From NCBI RefSeq assembly GCF_043194295.1, contig NZ_JBAFVK010000004.1: DNA of 64,000 nucleotides. One strand, given 5' to 3'. Positions 41,211-50,021 of this stretch are shown one piece after another. The notes under the pieces are model-generated. The model was not told where the DNA came from. It saw nothing but the letters and a program-made list of their open reading frames with translations, and did no database searches. The DNA is from Xanthobacter autotrophicus (GTDB taxonomy: Bacteria; Pseudomonadota; Alphaproteobacteria; Rhizobiales; Xanthobacteraceae). The position numbers and the translations under genes were made by a program. Numbering within the stretch: the first letter of the stretch is position 1; every line of letters starts with the position of its first letter.

Positions 41211-42497
41211 TCAATTGTCGTCGGGGTGGCTCACATCATCGAGCGCGATGTTGGTGCAGGAGATGGCACCGTCGGGCTCGTCGAAGCCGGTCTGGGTGAG
41301 GAAGGCGCAGCGGGTGCCCTCGGCCGTGGCGATGAAGGAAACGATGCGCTGGGCGATGCCAGCGACCTGGCTGGAATCGTCCGCCGGACGGAAGGCGGCG
41401 TCGGCGGGTGGCTGCGGGCCGGCCTTCTTGGCGCTCTTCAGGTCGGTGACGGTGGGTATGAGCGAGAGGGTGTCGGCAGCATCGTCCGGCGTCACCACCG
41501 GCTCAAGAGTCAGGGTGAACTGGTCGAAGCTGCCCTTGCCGAGGCGCGTCGCCTCCGCCTCTCCGGTCACGGTCGCCCTGAAGGCGGGGCCGGACGTGCC
41601 GGGCACCACCGCGCCGGCGATCCTGAACTTGCGCGGCCCGGCGGCCGACGCATCGGGCGCCGCGCCGGACAAAAGGCGTGACAACATGGCTTCCGCATAG
41701 GATTTCAGCTTCGCCTCAGACACCGTGTTCCCCTCGGCCACCCGGGCACGGGGAATGGTGGCGAGCGCCATCTCGCCGCACAAAGCCGGCAGCATCACGG
41801 AAGCCACTTGCGGCACGCGGCGCAGGTCCTCGGCGTGCTTCGCCTCGCTGCCCACGGGCACGGCGATGTCCACGGACACGTCGTCGCCGCCCCGCGCGGC
41901 GAGCCGCAGGCGGCTCCAGGCGTCCTTCAGCTTCTGCGTTGCCGTGCCACCCTGCTGCGGCACCACCATCAGGTCGAGGTCCGCCACGGCGGCCGGCGCC
42001 TCGGCGGTCGCCGCCAGGTCCTTGGCGCGGAACTGGACGGAGAGCCCGCCATAGACGCGCCCGCACCAGTCTTCCGGATCATGCTGCAGCGCCAGCGCCG
42101 GCTCCGAGAAGCCCGCCGGCGGGCGAAACAAGGTGACGGAATCGATGCCGGGGATGCTGGTCGTCTCCTCGAAGATGCGGTGGAGCCCCCGCTCGTTCTC
42201 GCTGAAGACGAACCGGTAGGCCTCCGCGCCCTGCCCCACGGTGAGGGTGAGAACCCCGTTGGCCAACGTGCCGGAGAGCGGCAGCGCCGGGCGCGGATCG
42301 CCTGCGGGCGCGGCGAGGGTGCCCGTCACCTTGCCGTCGGCCACGTCGATGCTGGCGATGGCCACATGGTAGGGATCGAAGAAGGGCAGCCCCGTCGCCA
42401 TGTAGCGATCGGCGGCCCGCGCGGTGACGGGCGCAAGCAGCCCGAGGGTGGCGACGAGGGCGAGACGCCCGGCTCGGGACATAAGAAGGTTGCGCAT
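41211..42497 (-). CDS. Exported protein of unknown function
   Basis: This 428-residue protein has a signal peptide (RLALVATLGLLAPVTARA, cleavage before ADRY). The mature part is beta-rich, starting with YMATGLPFFDPYHVAIASI and TGTLAAPAGDPRPALPLSG, and has five cysteines, including CGRVYGG, LCGEMA, RCAFL and SCTN. Two clusters resemble a repeat of glucan- or sugar-ester-like beta segments, but I recognise no family. ATG at 42497 follows GAGG by about 9 bases. Probably periplasmic. It is divergent from an alpha/beta hydrolase gene. Confidence 0.72.
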   Translation of the reverse strand: MRNLLMSRAGRLALVATLGLLAPVTARAADRYMATGLPFFDPYHVAIASIDVADGKVTGTLAAPAGDPRPALPLSGTLANGVLTLTVGQGAEAYRFVFSENERGLHRIFEETTSIPGIDSVTLFRPPAGFSEPALALQHDPEDWCGRVYGGLSVQFRAKDLAATAEAPAAVADLDLMVVPQQGGTATQKLKDAWSRLRLAARGGDDVSVDIAVPVGSEAKHAEDLRRVPQVASVMLPALCGEMALATIPRARVAEGNTVSEAKLKSYAEAMLSRLLSGAAPDASAAGPRKFRIAGAVVPGTSGPAFRATVTGEAEATRLGKGSFDQFTLTLEPVVTPDDAADTLSLIPTVTDLKSAKKAGPQPPADAAFRPADDSSQVAGIAQRIVSFIATAEGTRCAFLTQTGFDEPDGAISCTNIALDDVSHPDDN

Positions 42498-42641
42498 GAT
42501 TCGCCGCCTCTGTGGCACTGCCGCGTTCGGCCCGCTCTATATCATCGGCAAAGCGGCGGACCCAAGGTGGCGGTTTCCAGGCGGCGGAACCGGCCACGCC
42601 CGCGCTTAAAGCCTGTCGCCGGGCATGCTAGGCAGAAGGCC

Positions 42642-43502
42642 ATGAGCGTTCTTAAGCCCCCCGCCCGCCGCACCGCCCGCGTCACCACTCCCGACGGCAT
42701 CGGCATCGCCGCCGAGGCCTTCGGCGCCGAGCCCTTTGGCACCGGGACTCGGCCGGGCATCGTCTTCATCCACGGCTTTTCCCAGTCGAGCCTGTGCTGG
42801 TCGCGGCAGACGGCAAGCCCGTTCCTCTCCGACTTCCAAATGGTCACCTACGATTTCCGCGGCCATGGCGCCTCGGACAAGCCGGAAGACCCCGCCCGCT
42901 ACAAGGCGGCGGAACTCTGGGCCGGCGAGGTGGACGCGGTGATCCGGGCGTTCGGACTGGAAAGGCCGGTGCTGGTGGGCTGGTCCTATGCCGGGCGCAT
43001 CATCGGCGATTATGTGGCCACCTACGGCACAAAGGGCATTTCCGGCATCGTGTTCGTGGATGCGGTGACCGCCAACGAACGGCGCTTCTACGGCAGCTGC
43101 AACCGCCTCATGCGGCTCATGTGCAGCCCGGACGTGGCGGAGAACATCACCGCCAGCCGCGCCTTCCTGCGCCGCTGCTTCGCCAATCCCATCCCGCAGC
43201 CCCTGTTCGAGTTGCTGTTCGGCGTGAACATGCTGGTGCCGCACCACATCCGCGCCGCCCTGTTCGACCGGGTGGCGGATTATGACGCCCTCAACCGCAC
43301 CCTCGACGTGCCGGCCCTGGTGGTCCAGGGCGCCCTCGACGAGGTGGTGGCCCCGGCCATGGCGGAACATATTACCGAAATCGTGCCGAACGCCCGGCTC
43401 GACCTCTATGAGGGCGTCGGCCATGCGCCATTCCTGGAGGCGCCCGAGCGCTTCAACGCGGCGCTGGCCGCCTTCGTGCGGGAGGTAGCCGGCAAGGCTT
43501 GA
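42642..43502 (+). CDS. Alpha/beta hydrolase
   Basis: This 286-residue alpha/beta hydrolase has the oxyanion HGF motif (IVFIHGFSQSSLCW), DFRGHGASDKPED, the nucleophile elbow LVGWSYAGRIIGDY with Ser115, an acid in VVQGALDEVVAP and His in EGVGHAPFLEAPERF. This pattern is typical of haloperoxidase-like or epoxide-hydrolase-like members. The substrate is unknown. The ATG at 42642 is preceded by AGGCAGAAGG. It is separated by 173 bases from the L,D-transpeptidase gene. Confidence 0.85.
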   Translation: MSVLKPPARRTARVTTPDGIGIAAEAFGAEPFGTGTRPGIVFIHGFSQSSLCWSRQTASPFLSDFQMVTYDFRGHGASDKPEDPARYKAAELWAGEVDAVIRAFGLERPVLVGWSYAGRIIGDYVATYGTKGISGIVFVDAVTANERRFYGSCNRLMRLMCSPDVAENITASRAFLRRCFANPIPQPLFELLFGVNMLVPHHIRAALFDRVADYDALNRTLDVPALVVQGALDEVVAPAMAEHITEIVPNARLDLYEGVGHAPFLEAPERFNAALAAFVREVAGKA

Positions 43503-43675
43503 GCGTTGCGGCAAGGCCCCACGGGCGGAAAATCCGCATCACACTCCCGTGCGGCCGGAACCGCCATGCCACAAAGCGGTTGCAGTCATGTCCATTTTAC
43601 GGCGACAAAATGGACGTCGGAGCACGATCCGCTCCCCGTGTGTCCCCTTCGTTCCTCAGCCGAGACGTAAGACCC

Positions 43676-44269
43676 ATGACGCACTTCAGATCCCTCGCCC
43701 TGGCCGCCGTCGCGGCCGCGATCGTGGCGGCGGGGCCGGCGCGAGCCGACGACCGCTACGACATCTTCAACTTCAACAAGCTGTTCAGCGGCGCCAACAG
43801 CAATGCCGGCTACGTCGGCACCTCCTCGCCCATCGGCCGGCAGGTGGTGTCCATCGACCCGCGATATGCGCCCGGCACCATCGTCATCCGCACCTCGGAG
43901 CGTCGGCTTTATTATGTCACCTCCCGTGGCGAGGCCCTGCGCTACGGCGTCGGCGTCGGCCGCGAGGGCTTCCAGTGGTCGGGCGTGAAGACCGTGAGCG
44001 CCAAGAAGGAATGGCCGGGCTGGACGCCGCCCGCGCAGATGCTGCGGCGCCGGCCCGACCTGCCGCGCTACATGCCGGGGGGCATCGAAAATCCGCTGGG
44101 CGCGCGGGCCATGTATCTCGGCTCCAGCCTCTATCGCATCCACGGCTCCAACGAGCCGGAGACCATCGGCCAAGCGGTCTCCTCCGGCTGCTTCCGCATG
44201 ACCAACGATGATGTGGTGGACCTCTACAACCGCGTCCGCGTGGGAACCACGGTGTACGTGCTGCGCTGA
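43676..44269 (+). CDS. L,D-transpeptidase (ErfK/YbiS family)
   Basis: This 197-residue exported enzyme has a signal peptide (MTHFRSLALAAVAAAIVAAG, cleavage at ARA-D) and a YkuD domain. The catalytic residues are His156 (RIHGSNEPETIGQ) and Cys172 in SSGCFRMTNDDV. Such enzymes form 3-3 crosslinks in peptidoglycan or attach proteins to it, which is prominent in polar-growing Hyphomicrobiales. It acts in the periplasm. Downstream lies an unusual row of hairpins. Confidence 0.93.
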   Translation: MTHFRSLALAAVAAAIVAAGPARADDRYDIFNFNKLFSGANSNAGYVGTSSPIGRQVVSIDPRYAPGTIVIRTSERRLYYVTSRGEALRYGVGVGREGFQWSGVKTVSAKKEWPGWTPPAQMLRRRPDLPRYMPGGIENPLGARAMYLGSSLYRIHGSNEPETIGQAVSSGCFRMTNDDVVDLYNRVRVGTTVYVLR

Positions 44270-44306
44270 GTGGGGCGGCTGGGAGCGAGTATTAATACCA
44301 TCGGCC

Positions 44307-44452
44307 TCGGTCGTTGACCGATGCCAAGTGGGTCCGCACGACAACTCGGGTGTTCCCGAGTTGTGAATCTTAAAGCCGGTTCCGGCAACAGCCGGAACCG
44401 GGCGCCGAGCGGGCTTGACCAATGGTCCATGAGCCAATCTCATGGACCATTG
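44307..44452. repeat. Row of four perfect hairpins downstream of the L,D-transpeptidase gene
   Basis: Four perfect stem-loops follow one another: TCGGTC-gtt-GACCGA (44307-44321), ACAACTCGGG-tgtt-CCCGAGTTGT (44341-44364), CCGGTTCCGGC-aaca-GCCGGAACCGG (44376-44401) and a 14-bp stem (44420-44433 with 44439-44452, core TGGTCCATGAG). The cspA terminator is the fifth hairpin. The density goes beyond simple termination; an interspersed element or structured 3' RNA is possible. Confidence 0.7.
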
Positions 44453-44475
44453 CTACAAGCTGCTCCAAACGCAAA

Positions 44476-44507
44476 AAACCCCGGCCACCTTGCGGTGACC
44501 GGGGTTT
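44476..44507 (-). terminator. cspA terminator
   Basis: AAACCCCGG (44476-44484) pairs with CCGGGGTTT (44499-44507), with an inner CACC/GGTG stem. On the minus strand it is followed by a run of T. It lies 20 bases past the cspA stop. Confidence 0.85.
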
Positions 44508-44526
44508 CTTAAATCAGAGCGTCAGC

Positions 44527-44733
44527 TCACAGAGCGGCGAGGTTCGACGCCTTGCTCTTACCGCGGTTGTCCGCGACGATGTCGAAGGACACCTTCTGCC
44601 CGTCGTTCAGGCTGTAGAGGCCGGAGCGCTCCACGTCCGAGATGTGCACGAAGACGTCGGGGCCGCCCTCATCCTGCTGGATGAAGCCGAAACCCTTCTG
44701 GGAATTGAAAAACTTAACGGTACCTGTGGCCAT
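44527..44733 (-). CDS. cspA: Cold-shock protein CspA
   Basis: This 68-residue protein is a single cold-shock domain with RNP1 (KGFGFI) and RNP2 (VFVHIS). It binds single-stranded RNA and DNA as a chaperone. CAGGAGGCCACC places a strong ribosome site before the ATG. The 837-base gap upstream leaves room for the long leader typical of cspA mRNAs. A terminator follows the gene. Confidence 0.97.
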   Translation of the reverse strand: MATGTVKFFNSQKGFGFIQQDEGGPDVFVHISDVERSGLYSLNDGQKVSFDIVADNRGKSKASNLAAL

Positions 44734-45570
44734 GGTGGCCTCCTGTGCGCGCAGGTCGCTCTTCAGCTGTGCCTGCGCCAGTCACCCCCGCGCACGACCA
44801 ACGTCGCGGCGCAGCGGGGCGTAGTTCTAGACGAGTTCGAATTGGAAGGCTTTTGTGTCGCGGCCCGAAGGAAACGATGAAGCAGGCCGATGACGAACTG
44901 TCCGCTCAGCTCGCCCCTCCGCACATCCATGATCATGGAAAGCGGAGGAACGAACACCCAGTGCCGCGGCGGGATCGGAGTACATCCGTCCGTCTCCCGA
45001 ATGCGTTCGCGCTTTGGAGCGCGCCGCGTCCGGCGGCTTGGGTTGAGTGAGAGATAGGGACCAATAACGGCCTTTCAAGGGCAGCCCTCGAAATAATACG
45101 CACCGCCTGCGCTTATTTTCCGCCCGCCGCCGCCCTCACGACAAAACGATCGTCGAAGGTCTTCGCCAGGTCGATGGTCGTGCCCCTTAGATCCGGATCA
45201 AACTCAACCCGCATGGCGTGCGCGCTTTTTCATACCACGGACGGGAGTGACACCGGCATGCGAAGAGATCGGCTAAGAACTCTTCACCACTGAGAGATAA
45301 GGTGCACGTTCCTCCGGAAACTATTCTTCCGGTACCACGGCGACCGCATCCTTGGAGGCCTCCGTCTTCAGCCACATCAAGGTACGGCAGACGGCGTTCA
45401 CCCACTTAATGATTCAGTTCGCCGCGACGACATCGCGCGTCATATCGAGCGCGGCGGCGGGGGCAGCGTGTCTGTCCGAACGGGGGGACGATGAACGCGG
45501 GAAGAGGCCCGGCCGCGCACCTCTTCACCTTCGCCATGATGGGATGCGAGAATGCCCTTCAGGAAACACC
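44734..45570. other. 837-base region without a convincing gene
   Basis: The left part is the cspA promoter and leader. The right part includes an AT-richer stretch (about 45180-45340) with a CCGGAA-N7-TTCCGG inverted repeat near 45317-45335. Short open frames here lack ribosome sites and protein-like composition, so I annotate none. Confidence 0.4.
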
Positions 45571-46962
45571 ATGGCCCGCATTCTCGCCGCCCTCGCCCTG
45601 TTCGCAACGCTCCTCGCCGGCACGCCATGGCTGCTGCCGGTGGCGAAGGAGAGCCTCAAGCTCGTCGCCGCGCGGGACGATCCGGCCACCCTTGCTGACC
45701 TGGGCCTTGCCGGCTTCACAGCGGAAGACGCGCGCCGCTCCATCGCGGCGGCGCTGGCCGAGGACGATGCCGCGCTCGCCGCCTCCTTCCTCGCGCTGGC
45801 TGATGCGCGCAGCCTCCCCATCTCGCCGGAATTGCGCGCGCAGGTGACGGAGGCCACCGGAGCCCTGTCCGAGGCCCTGCGGTCGGCCAAGGCGTTCGGC
45901 CTCGGCTTCGTCACCGGCGAGCCGAGCGATCTGGCGGGCCTCGCCGGCGCGGCCACCAGCGATCTCATGGTGTGGGGCGACATCCGCGATGCCGGCCGCG
46001 AGGGCCTGAAGCTGGCGCGCGGCGAGGAGGCGGACGAGCTGATCCTCGGCCTGTCCGCCGTGGGCATCGCCGTCACCGCCGGGACCTATGCCACCGTGGG
46101 CGCGAGCCTGCCGGTGCGCATCGGCATCTCGCTGGTGAAGGTGGCCAAGCGCACCGGCCGCCTCTCCGCGGCGCTCGCCCGCAGCCTCACCCGCGCGGTG
46201 CGCGAGAGCGTGGACTTTGCCGCCCTGCGCCGGCTCGCGGCGGCGCCCGCAAGCGTGGATGCCGCAGCGGTGAAGGGGGTGGTGCGTACGCAGCGCCTCA
46301 CCGACCTCACCCGCATGCTGGATGACGCCGCCCGCATCGAGGCCAAGGCCGGCACCCGCGCAGCGCTGGAAGGCCTGAAGGTGGCCGACAGCGGGCGGGA
46401 TCTCTCCCGCGTCGCCCGCCTCGCCGAGGCCAAGAGGTCACAGACGCTGGCCATCCTCAAGACATTGGGGCGCGGGGCCATCGCCATCACCAGCGCGCTG
46501 TTCCACTTGATCTGGTGGGCCTTCGCGACGGCGCTCTACGCCTTCGCCCTCATCTGGTCCTTCAACTCCTTCTGCGTCGCCTGCGCCCGGCGGTGCTGGC
46601 GCGGCAAGCGCCCCAGGGCCGTCCGGCATCGGCATGGGACACCCGCCCCGGCACAGGCGGCGGCCCTGCCATCGGTGCCCGTTGCCAACATGGAGGTTGC
46701 GGCCGCCCGCGTGCTGGCGGCCATCGAGGCCGCGCGGAACCTCTCCCGCCTCCCGTCGCCGGCGGACCATCTGCCTCAAGACAAGTCACCGGCGGACTTG
46801 GCACAACGGGAGCGAGCTTCTAGTTTCCCGCCCCGTCATCCGCCGAGATCCGAGGCGCCCGCCGTGGCGGTGGCCCGCGAAGGTTCCCCATGCCCCATTT
46901 CTCTTCCGCAGGCGTCGATATCGCCTATTTCGACATCGGCGCCGGCGATCCGGTCCTCCTGA
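45571..46962 (+). CDS. Membrane protein of unknown function
   Basis: This 463-residue protein has an N-terminal hydrophobic segment (ILAALALFATLLAGTPWLLP), a helical Ala/Leu/Arg-rich body with a central hydrophobic patch (LGLSAVGIAVTAGTYATVGA), and a stronger membrane segment at about residues 310-335 (SALFHLIWWAFATALYAFAL). A basic and then proline-rich tail follows. The last 24 codons overlap the next gene on the same strand by 73 bases, so the true end may differ, for example through a sequencing frameshift. AGGAAACACC precedes the ATG. I recognise no family. Confidence 0.65.
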   Translation: MARILAALALFATLLAGTPWLLPVAKESLKLVAARDDPATLADLGLAGFTAEDARRSIAAALAEDDAALAASFLALADARSLPISPELRAQVTEATGALSEALRSAKAFGLGFVTGEPSDLAGLAGAATSDLMVWGDIRDAGREGLKLARGEEADELILGLSAVGIAVTAGTYATVGASLPVRIGISLVKVAKRTGRLSAALARSLTRAVRESVDFAALRRLAAAPASVDAAAVKGVVRTQRLTDLTRMLDDAARIEAKAGTRAALEGLKVADSGRDLSRVARLAEAKRSQTLAILKTLGRGAIAITSALFHLIWWAFATALYAFALIWSFNSFCVACARRCWRGKRPRAVRHRHGTPAPAQAAALPSVPVANMEVAAARVLAAIEAARNLSRLPSPADHLPQDKSPADLAQRERASSFPPRHPPRSEAPAVAVAREGSPCPISLPQASISPISTSAPAIRSS

Positions 46963-47642
46963 TCCACGGCTTCGCCTCCTCCAAGGAGATCAACTGGGTC
47001 GGCCCCTCCTGGACGAAGACCCTCACCGAGGCCGGCTACCGGGCCATCGGCTTCGACCATCGCGGCCATGGGGAGTCGGAAAAGCTGTACGACCCCGCCC
47101 TCTACGATACCCGCATCATGGCGGAGGATGCCCAGCGCCTCCTCGCCCATCTCGGGTTGGAGCGGGCAGATGTGGTCGGCTATTCCATGGGCGCGCGCGT
47201 GGGAGCGCAGATGGCGCTGCATTTCCCGCAGGCGGTGCGCTCGCTGATCCTGGGCGGGCTCGGCATTCATCTGGTGGACGGGGTGGGCCTGCCCCAGACC
47301 GTCGCCGACGCGCTGGAGGCACCGAGCCTGGACGATGTCGGCGATCCCATGGGCCGCATGTTCCGCGCCTTCGCCGACGCCAACAAGGCCGACCTGAAGG
47401 CGCTGGCCGCCTGCATCCGCGGCTCGCGGCAGGTGCTAACCCGCGAGGAAGTGGGGCGCATCTTCCAGCCGGTGCTGGTGGCCATCGGCACCCGCGACCT
47501 AGTCTCGGGTCCCGGCCAGCCCCTGGTGGATCTCCTGCCGGACGGTACCATGCTGGATATCCCCAACCGCGACCACAACCCTGCCGTGGGCGACAAGGTG
47601 TTCAAGGCAGGTGCTCTCGAATTCCTGAAACGCCGGCCCTGA
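46890..47642 (+). CDS. Alpha/beta hydrolase
   Basis: This 250-residue hydrolase has LLIHGFASSKEINW, GFDHRGHGESEKLY, the nucleophile elbow VGYSMGARVGAQMA with Ser99, an acid in AIGTRDLVSGPG and a final histidine in IPNRDHNPAVGD. It is shorter than typical epoxide hydrolases and resembles uncharacterised esterases of Hyphomicrobiales. Its start lies inside the 3' end of the preceding membrane protein gene, suggesting coupled translation or an error in that gene's end. cysE follows 78 bases downstream. Confidence 0.85.
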   Translation: MPHFSSAGVDIAYFDIGAGDPVLLIHGFASSKEINWVGPSWTKTLTEAGYRAIGFDHRGHGESEKLYDPALYDTRIMAEDAQRLLAHLGLERADVVGYSMGARVGAQMALHFPQAVRSLILGGLGIHLVDGVGLPQTVADALEAPSLDDVGDPMGRMFRAFADANKADLKALAACIRGSRQVLTREEVGRIFQPVLVAIGTRDLVSGPGQPLVDLLPDGTMLDIPNRDHNPAVGDKVFKAGALEFLKRRP

Positions 47643-47720
47643 AGCGACCACGGGGAACCTCTCCCCTTCGCGCCGCTTGTGCTAGAACAGGCGCCAAGTT
47701 GCATCGTCGAGGAGGCAGGA

Positions 47721-48617
47721 ATGCCCCAATCTCCCATGCCTGCCCCCATTCCCGCGCCCGTCGCGGACGCGTTCGCCCCGAAGCTCACCAAGGCGGGTAC
47801 GGAACGCTGGCACGACGTGGTCGATCCGGTCTGGGCGCGCCTGCGCAACGAGGCGGAAGAGGCCGCCGAACGCGAGCCGCTGCTCGCCGCGTTCCTCATC
47901 GGCGCGGTGCTGGGCCAGCCGAGCTTAGAGGCGGTGATCGGCGAGCGCATCGCCGCCCGCCTCGACCATGCGGACGTGCCGGCCAGCGCCATCCGCGCCG
48001 CCTGGCTGGAGGCCGTCGCCCGCGACAAGTCCATCTCCCAGGCCCTGCGCGCTGACATCATGGCGGTGGTAGACCGCGACCCTGCGGCCACCCGGACGCT
48101 TGAGCCGGTGCTTTATTTCAAGGGCTTCCACGCCATCCAGACCCACCGCCTGTCCCATTTCCTGTGGGCCAACGGCCAGCGCGACCTCGCCCTCTATCTC
48201 CAGAGCCAGGCCTCCTCCGTGTTCGCCGTGGACATCCACCCCCAGGTGCCCATGGGCCGGGGCATCTTCCTCGACCATGCCACCGGCGTCGTCATCGGCG
48301 CCACCGCGGTGATCGAGGACGACGTGTCGATCCTGCAGGGGGTGACGCTGGGCGGCACCGGCAAGGAGACCGGCGACCGCCATCCCAAGATCCGCCGCGG
48401 CGTGCTGATCGGCGCCGGCGCCAAGGTGCTGGGCAATATCGAGGTGGGCCGCTGCGCCCGCATCGCCGCCGGCTCGGTGGTGCTTAAGCCGGTACCGCGC
48501 AACACCACGGTGGCGGGCATTCCGGCCAAGGTGGTGGGCGAAGCCGGCTGCGCCGAACCCTCGCGCTCCATGGACCAGATGTTCGAGGACAATATCTGGT
48601 CCGGCGCGGATATCTGA
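47721..48617 (+). CDS. cysE: Serine O-acetyltransferase
   Basis: This 298-residue enzyme makes O-acetylserine, the carbon skeleton for cysteine, from serine and acetyl-CoA. The N-terminal helical domain (WARLRNEAEEAAEREPLLAA) is followed by a left-handed hexapeptide-repeat domain with the catalytic DIHPQVPMGRGIFLDHATGVV, GVTLGGTGKETGDRHPKI and VLIGAGAKVLGNIEVG. The C-terminal tail ends in acidic/Ile residues, consistent with the cysteine synthase-binding tail of CysE (final Ile). GAGGAGG precedes the ATG. The DUF3126 gene follows 78 bases downstream, a common pair in alphaproteobacteria. Confidence 0.96.
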   Translation: MPQSPMPAPIPAPVADAFAPKLTKAGTERWHDVVDPVWARLRNEAEEAAEREPLLAAFLIGAVLGQPSLEAVIGERIAARLDHADVPASAIRAAWLEAVARDKSISQALRADIMAVVDRDPAATRTLEPVLYFKGFHAIQTHRLSHFLWANGQRDLALYLQSQASSVFAVDIHPQVPMGRGIFLDHATGVVIGATAVIEDDVSILQGVTLGGTGKETGDRHPKIRRGVLIGAGAKVLGNIEVGRCARIAAGSVVLKPVPRNTTVAGIPAKVVGEAGCAEPSRSMDQMFEDNIWSGADI

Positions 48618-48695
48618 GGGCTGTTGCCCGCCGCGACTTGAACGCGCGCGCCTTGGCCGCCATAACGCGGCCATCCGTTCGCAAGGAGAACACCG

Positions 48696-48905
48696 TTGGA
48701 AAAAACCGAGCTCGAGCGCGTGCAGCGCTATTTGCGGACCCTGTTCGGCAACCCGCAGATCAAGGTGACTGCCCGCACGAAGAAGAAGGACTCGGCCGAG
48801 GTCTATCTGGGCGAGGAGTTCATCGGCGTCCTCTACCGGGACGACGAGGACGACGACCTCTCTTACAATTTCCAGATGGCGATCCTGGATTCCGACCTGG
48901 AGTGA
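48696..48905 (+). CDS. DUF3126 family protein
   Basis: This 69-residue acidic protein has the whole DUF3126 family sequence: VQRYLRTLFGNPQIKV, AEVYLGEEFIGVLYRDDEDD and SYNFQMAILDSDLE. It is predicted to be small, soluble and cytoplasmic. Its function is unknown. The start codon is TTG, placed 8 bases after AAGGAG; no ATG is available in frame near it. It regularly follows cysE in Hyphomicrobiales, as here. Confidence 0.88.
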   Translation: MEKTELERVQRYLRTLFGNPQIKVTARTKKKDSAEVYLGEEFIGVLYRDDEDDDLSYNFQMAILDSDLE

Positions 48906-48997
48906 GATTGAACCGGCGCGGGGCCTGATTGGGGCCTCTCGCCGCTGGAAGGGGCGGAGTGGCCTGCGCTCCCGCCCCTCAGGACCAGCCTGATGGC

Positions 48998-49519
48998 TCA
49001 GCGCGGCTGCGTCGGGGGCTCGGTGTCCGCGATCTCGCGCTCCGGCAGCGCCACCAGGATCAGCACGCCGAGGACGGTCATGGAGAAGCGGAAGGCCGCG
49101 GCCTGGCCGTTCCAGTCCTTGGACTGCCACATGGCGAAATACTCGCCGGCGACCACCATGAAGCCGAAGAACCAGACCAGGAAGGCCAGCGCGCCGCCCA
49201 GATAGACGAAGCGCTTGGCGCGCTCGAAGCGGGCGGCGGGCGCAGCAAGGCGCGCCAGCATGGCGACGGCGCCGAGGGCGAGGAACAGCCCGCTCACCGC
49301 CTCGCCTGCGATTATGGCGGCATAGGCCATGCGCCACCCCCGCTCGTCGGTGATGGCGCGATGCATCAGGGCATTGCCGGGAAAGGTCGTGTCCATGCTC
49401 AGCACATGGCGCACGAACGCATAATTGGTCTCGTAATCCACGAGATTGTCGTAGGCGACCAGCAGGCAAAAGGCCGCCAGGGCGGCCGTCATCATCGCCT
49501 TCGCCAGACGCAGCTCCAT
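48998..49519 (-). CDS. DUF2165 family membrane protein
   Basis: This 173-residue protein has four membrane segments (about residues 7-24, 62-85, 103-125 and 145-162) and the DUF2165 pattern NLVDYETNYAFVRHVLSMD followed by WRMAYAAIIAGEAVSG. It sits in the inner membrane. The function is unknown. A copy of a Hyphomicrobiales interspersed repeat lies about 50 bases upstream of its start. Confidence 0.87.
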   Translation of the reverse strand: MELRLAKAMMTAALAAFCLLVAYDNLVDYETNYAFVRHVLSMDTTFPGNALMHRAITDERGWRMAYAAIIAGEAVSGLFLALGAVAMLARLAAPAARFERAKRFVYLGGALAFLVWFFGFMVVAGEYFAMWQSKDWNGQAAAFRFSMTVLGVLILVALPEREIADTEPPTQPR

Positions 49520-49570
49520 CTCGCCCTCCGCTTCTGCCCGACGCAGTCTTAAAGCGTCAGCAGGCGAAGT

Positions 49571-49633
49571 GGATACCAGCTCGCTTCAAGAAAACGCGTC
49601 AACACCGCGAATCCGAAGCGATTGCCGTAAGCC
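49571..49633 (+). repeat. Interspersed repeat, copy A (GGATACC-GCTCGC type)
   Basis: A stretch of about 63 bases contains GGATACCAGCTCGC, AAAACGCGTCAACAC and AAGCGATTGCCGTAAGCC. The same blocks recur at 61640-61701 with few differences. Related sequences are scattered between genes in Hyphomicrobiales genomes. It lies in the gap between DUF2165 and infA. Confidence 0.65.
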
Positions 49634-49745
49634 GCTACGAACTTGGAGCCAATCCGAACGTCGAGCGCCCTGCCCCCGCGCGGCAGCCCACGCCGACAGG
49701 GTCGGACGGACGCGCGCGGCGGGACAAGAGCGCAGCCGGCCGAAA

Positions 49746-50021
49746 TCAGCGGCGGCGGAAATTCTGCTGGCGGCGGGCGCCGGGCGGCGGGGCGTTGCCC
49801 TCGGCCTTGTGGCGGAAGTTGATGCGGCCGCGATCGAGGTCGTAAGGGGACATCTCCACCACCACGCGGTCACCCTCGATGGTGCGGATACGGTTCTTCT
49901 TCATCTTGCCGGCCGCATAGGCCAGAATCTGATGATCGTTATCGAGCCGCACACGGAAGTTGCCATCCGGGAGCACCTCGGTCACCGTTCCTTCGAACTC
50001 CAGCAGTTCTTCCTTCGCCAT
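49746..50021 (-). CDS. infA: Translation initiation factor IF-1
   Basis: This 91-residue S1/OB-fold protein starts MAKEELLEFEGTVTEVLPDG and contains ILAYAAGKMKKNRIR and DRVVVEMSPYDLDRGRI, the IF-1 core. It binds the 30S A site and assists initiation. It carries a C-terminal basic tail (about residues 72-91, ending QQNFRRR) that is longer than in E. coli IF-1 (72 residues). Alphaproteobacteria often have several IF-1-like copies, so this might be a paralogue. The DEAD-box helicase gene lies upstream of it on the other side of a short gap. Confidence 0.93.
   Translation of the reverse strand: MAKEELLEFEGTVTEVLPDGNFRVRLDNDHQILAYAAGKMKKNRIRTIEGDRVVVEMSPYDLDRGRINFRHKAEGNAPPPGARRQQNFRRR

Noticed and set aside
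44307..44452. CRISPR array from repeated hairpins
   Set aside because: The hairpins differ in sequence and spacing, there is no common repeat unit and no cas gene in the window.
45187..45405. Small minus-strand frame in the 837-base gap after cspA
   Set aside because: No ribosome site and no membrane, signal or family pattern; the surrounding sequence looks non-coding.
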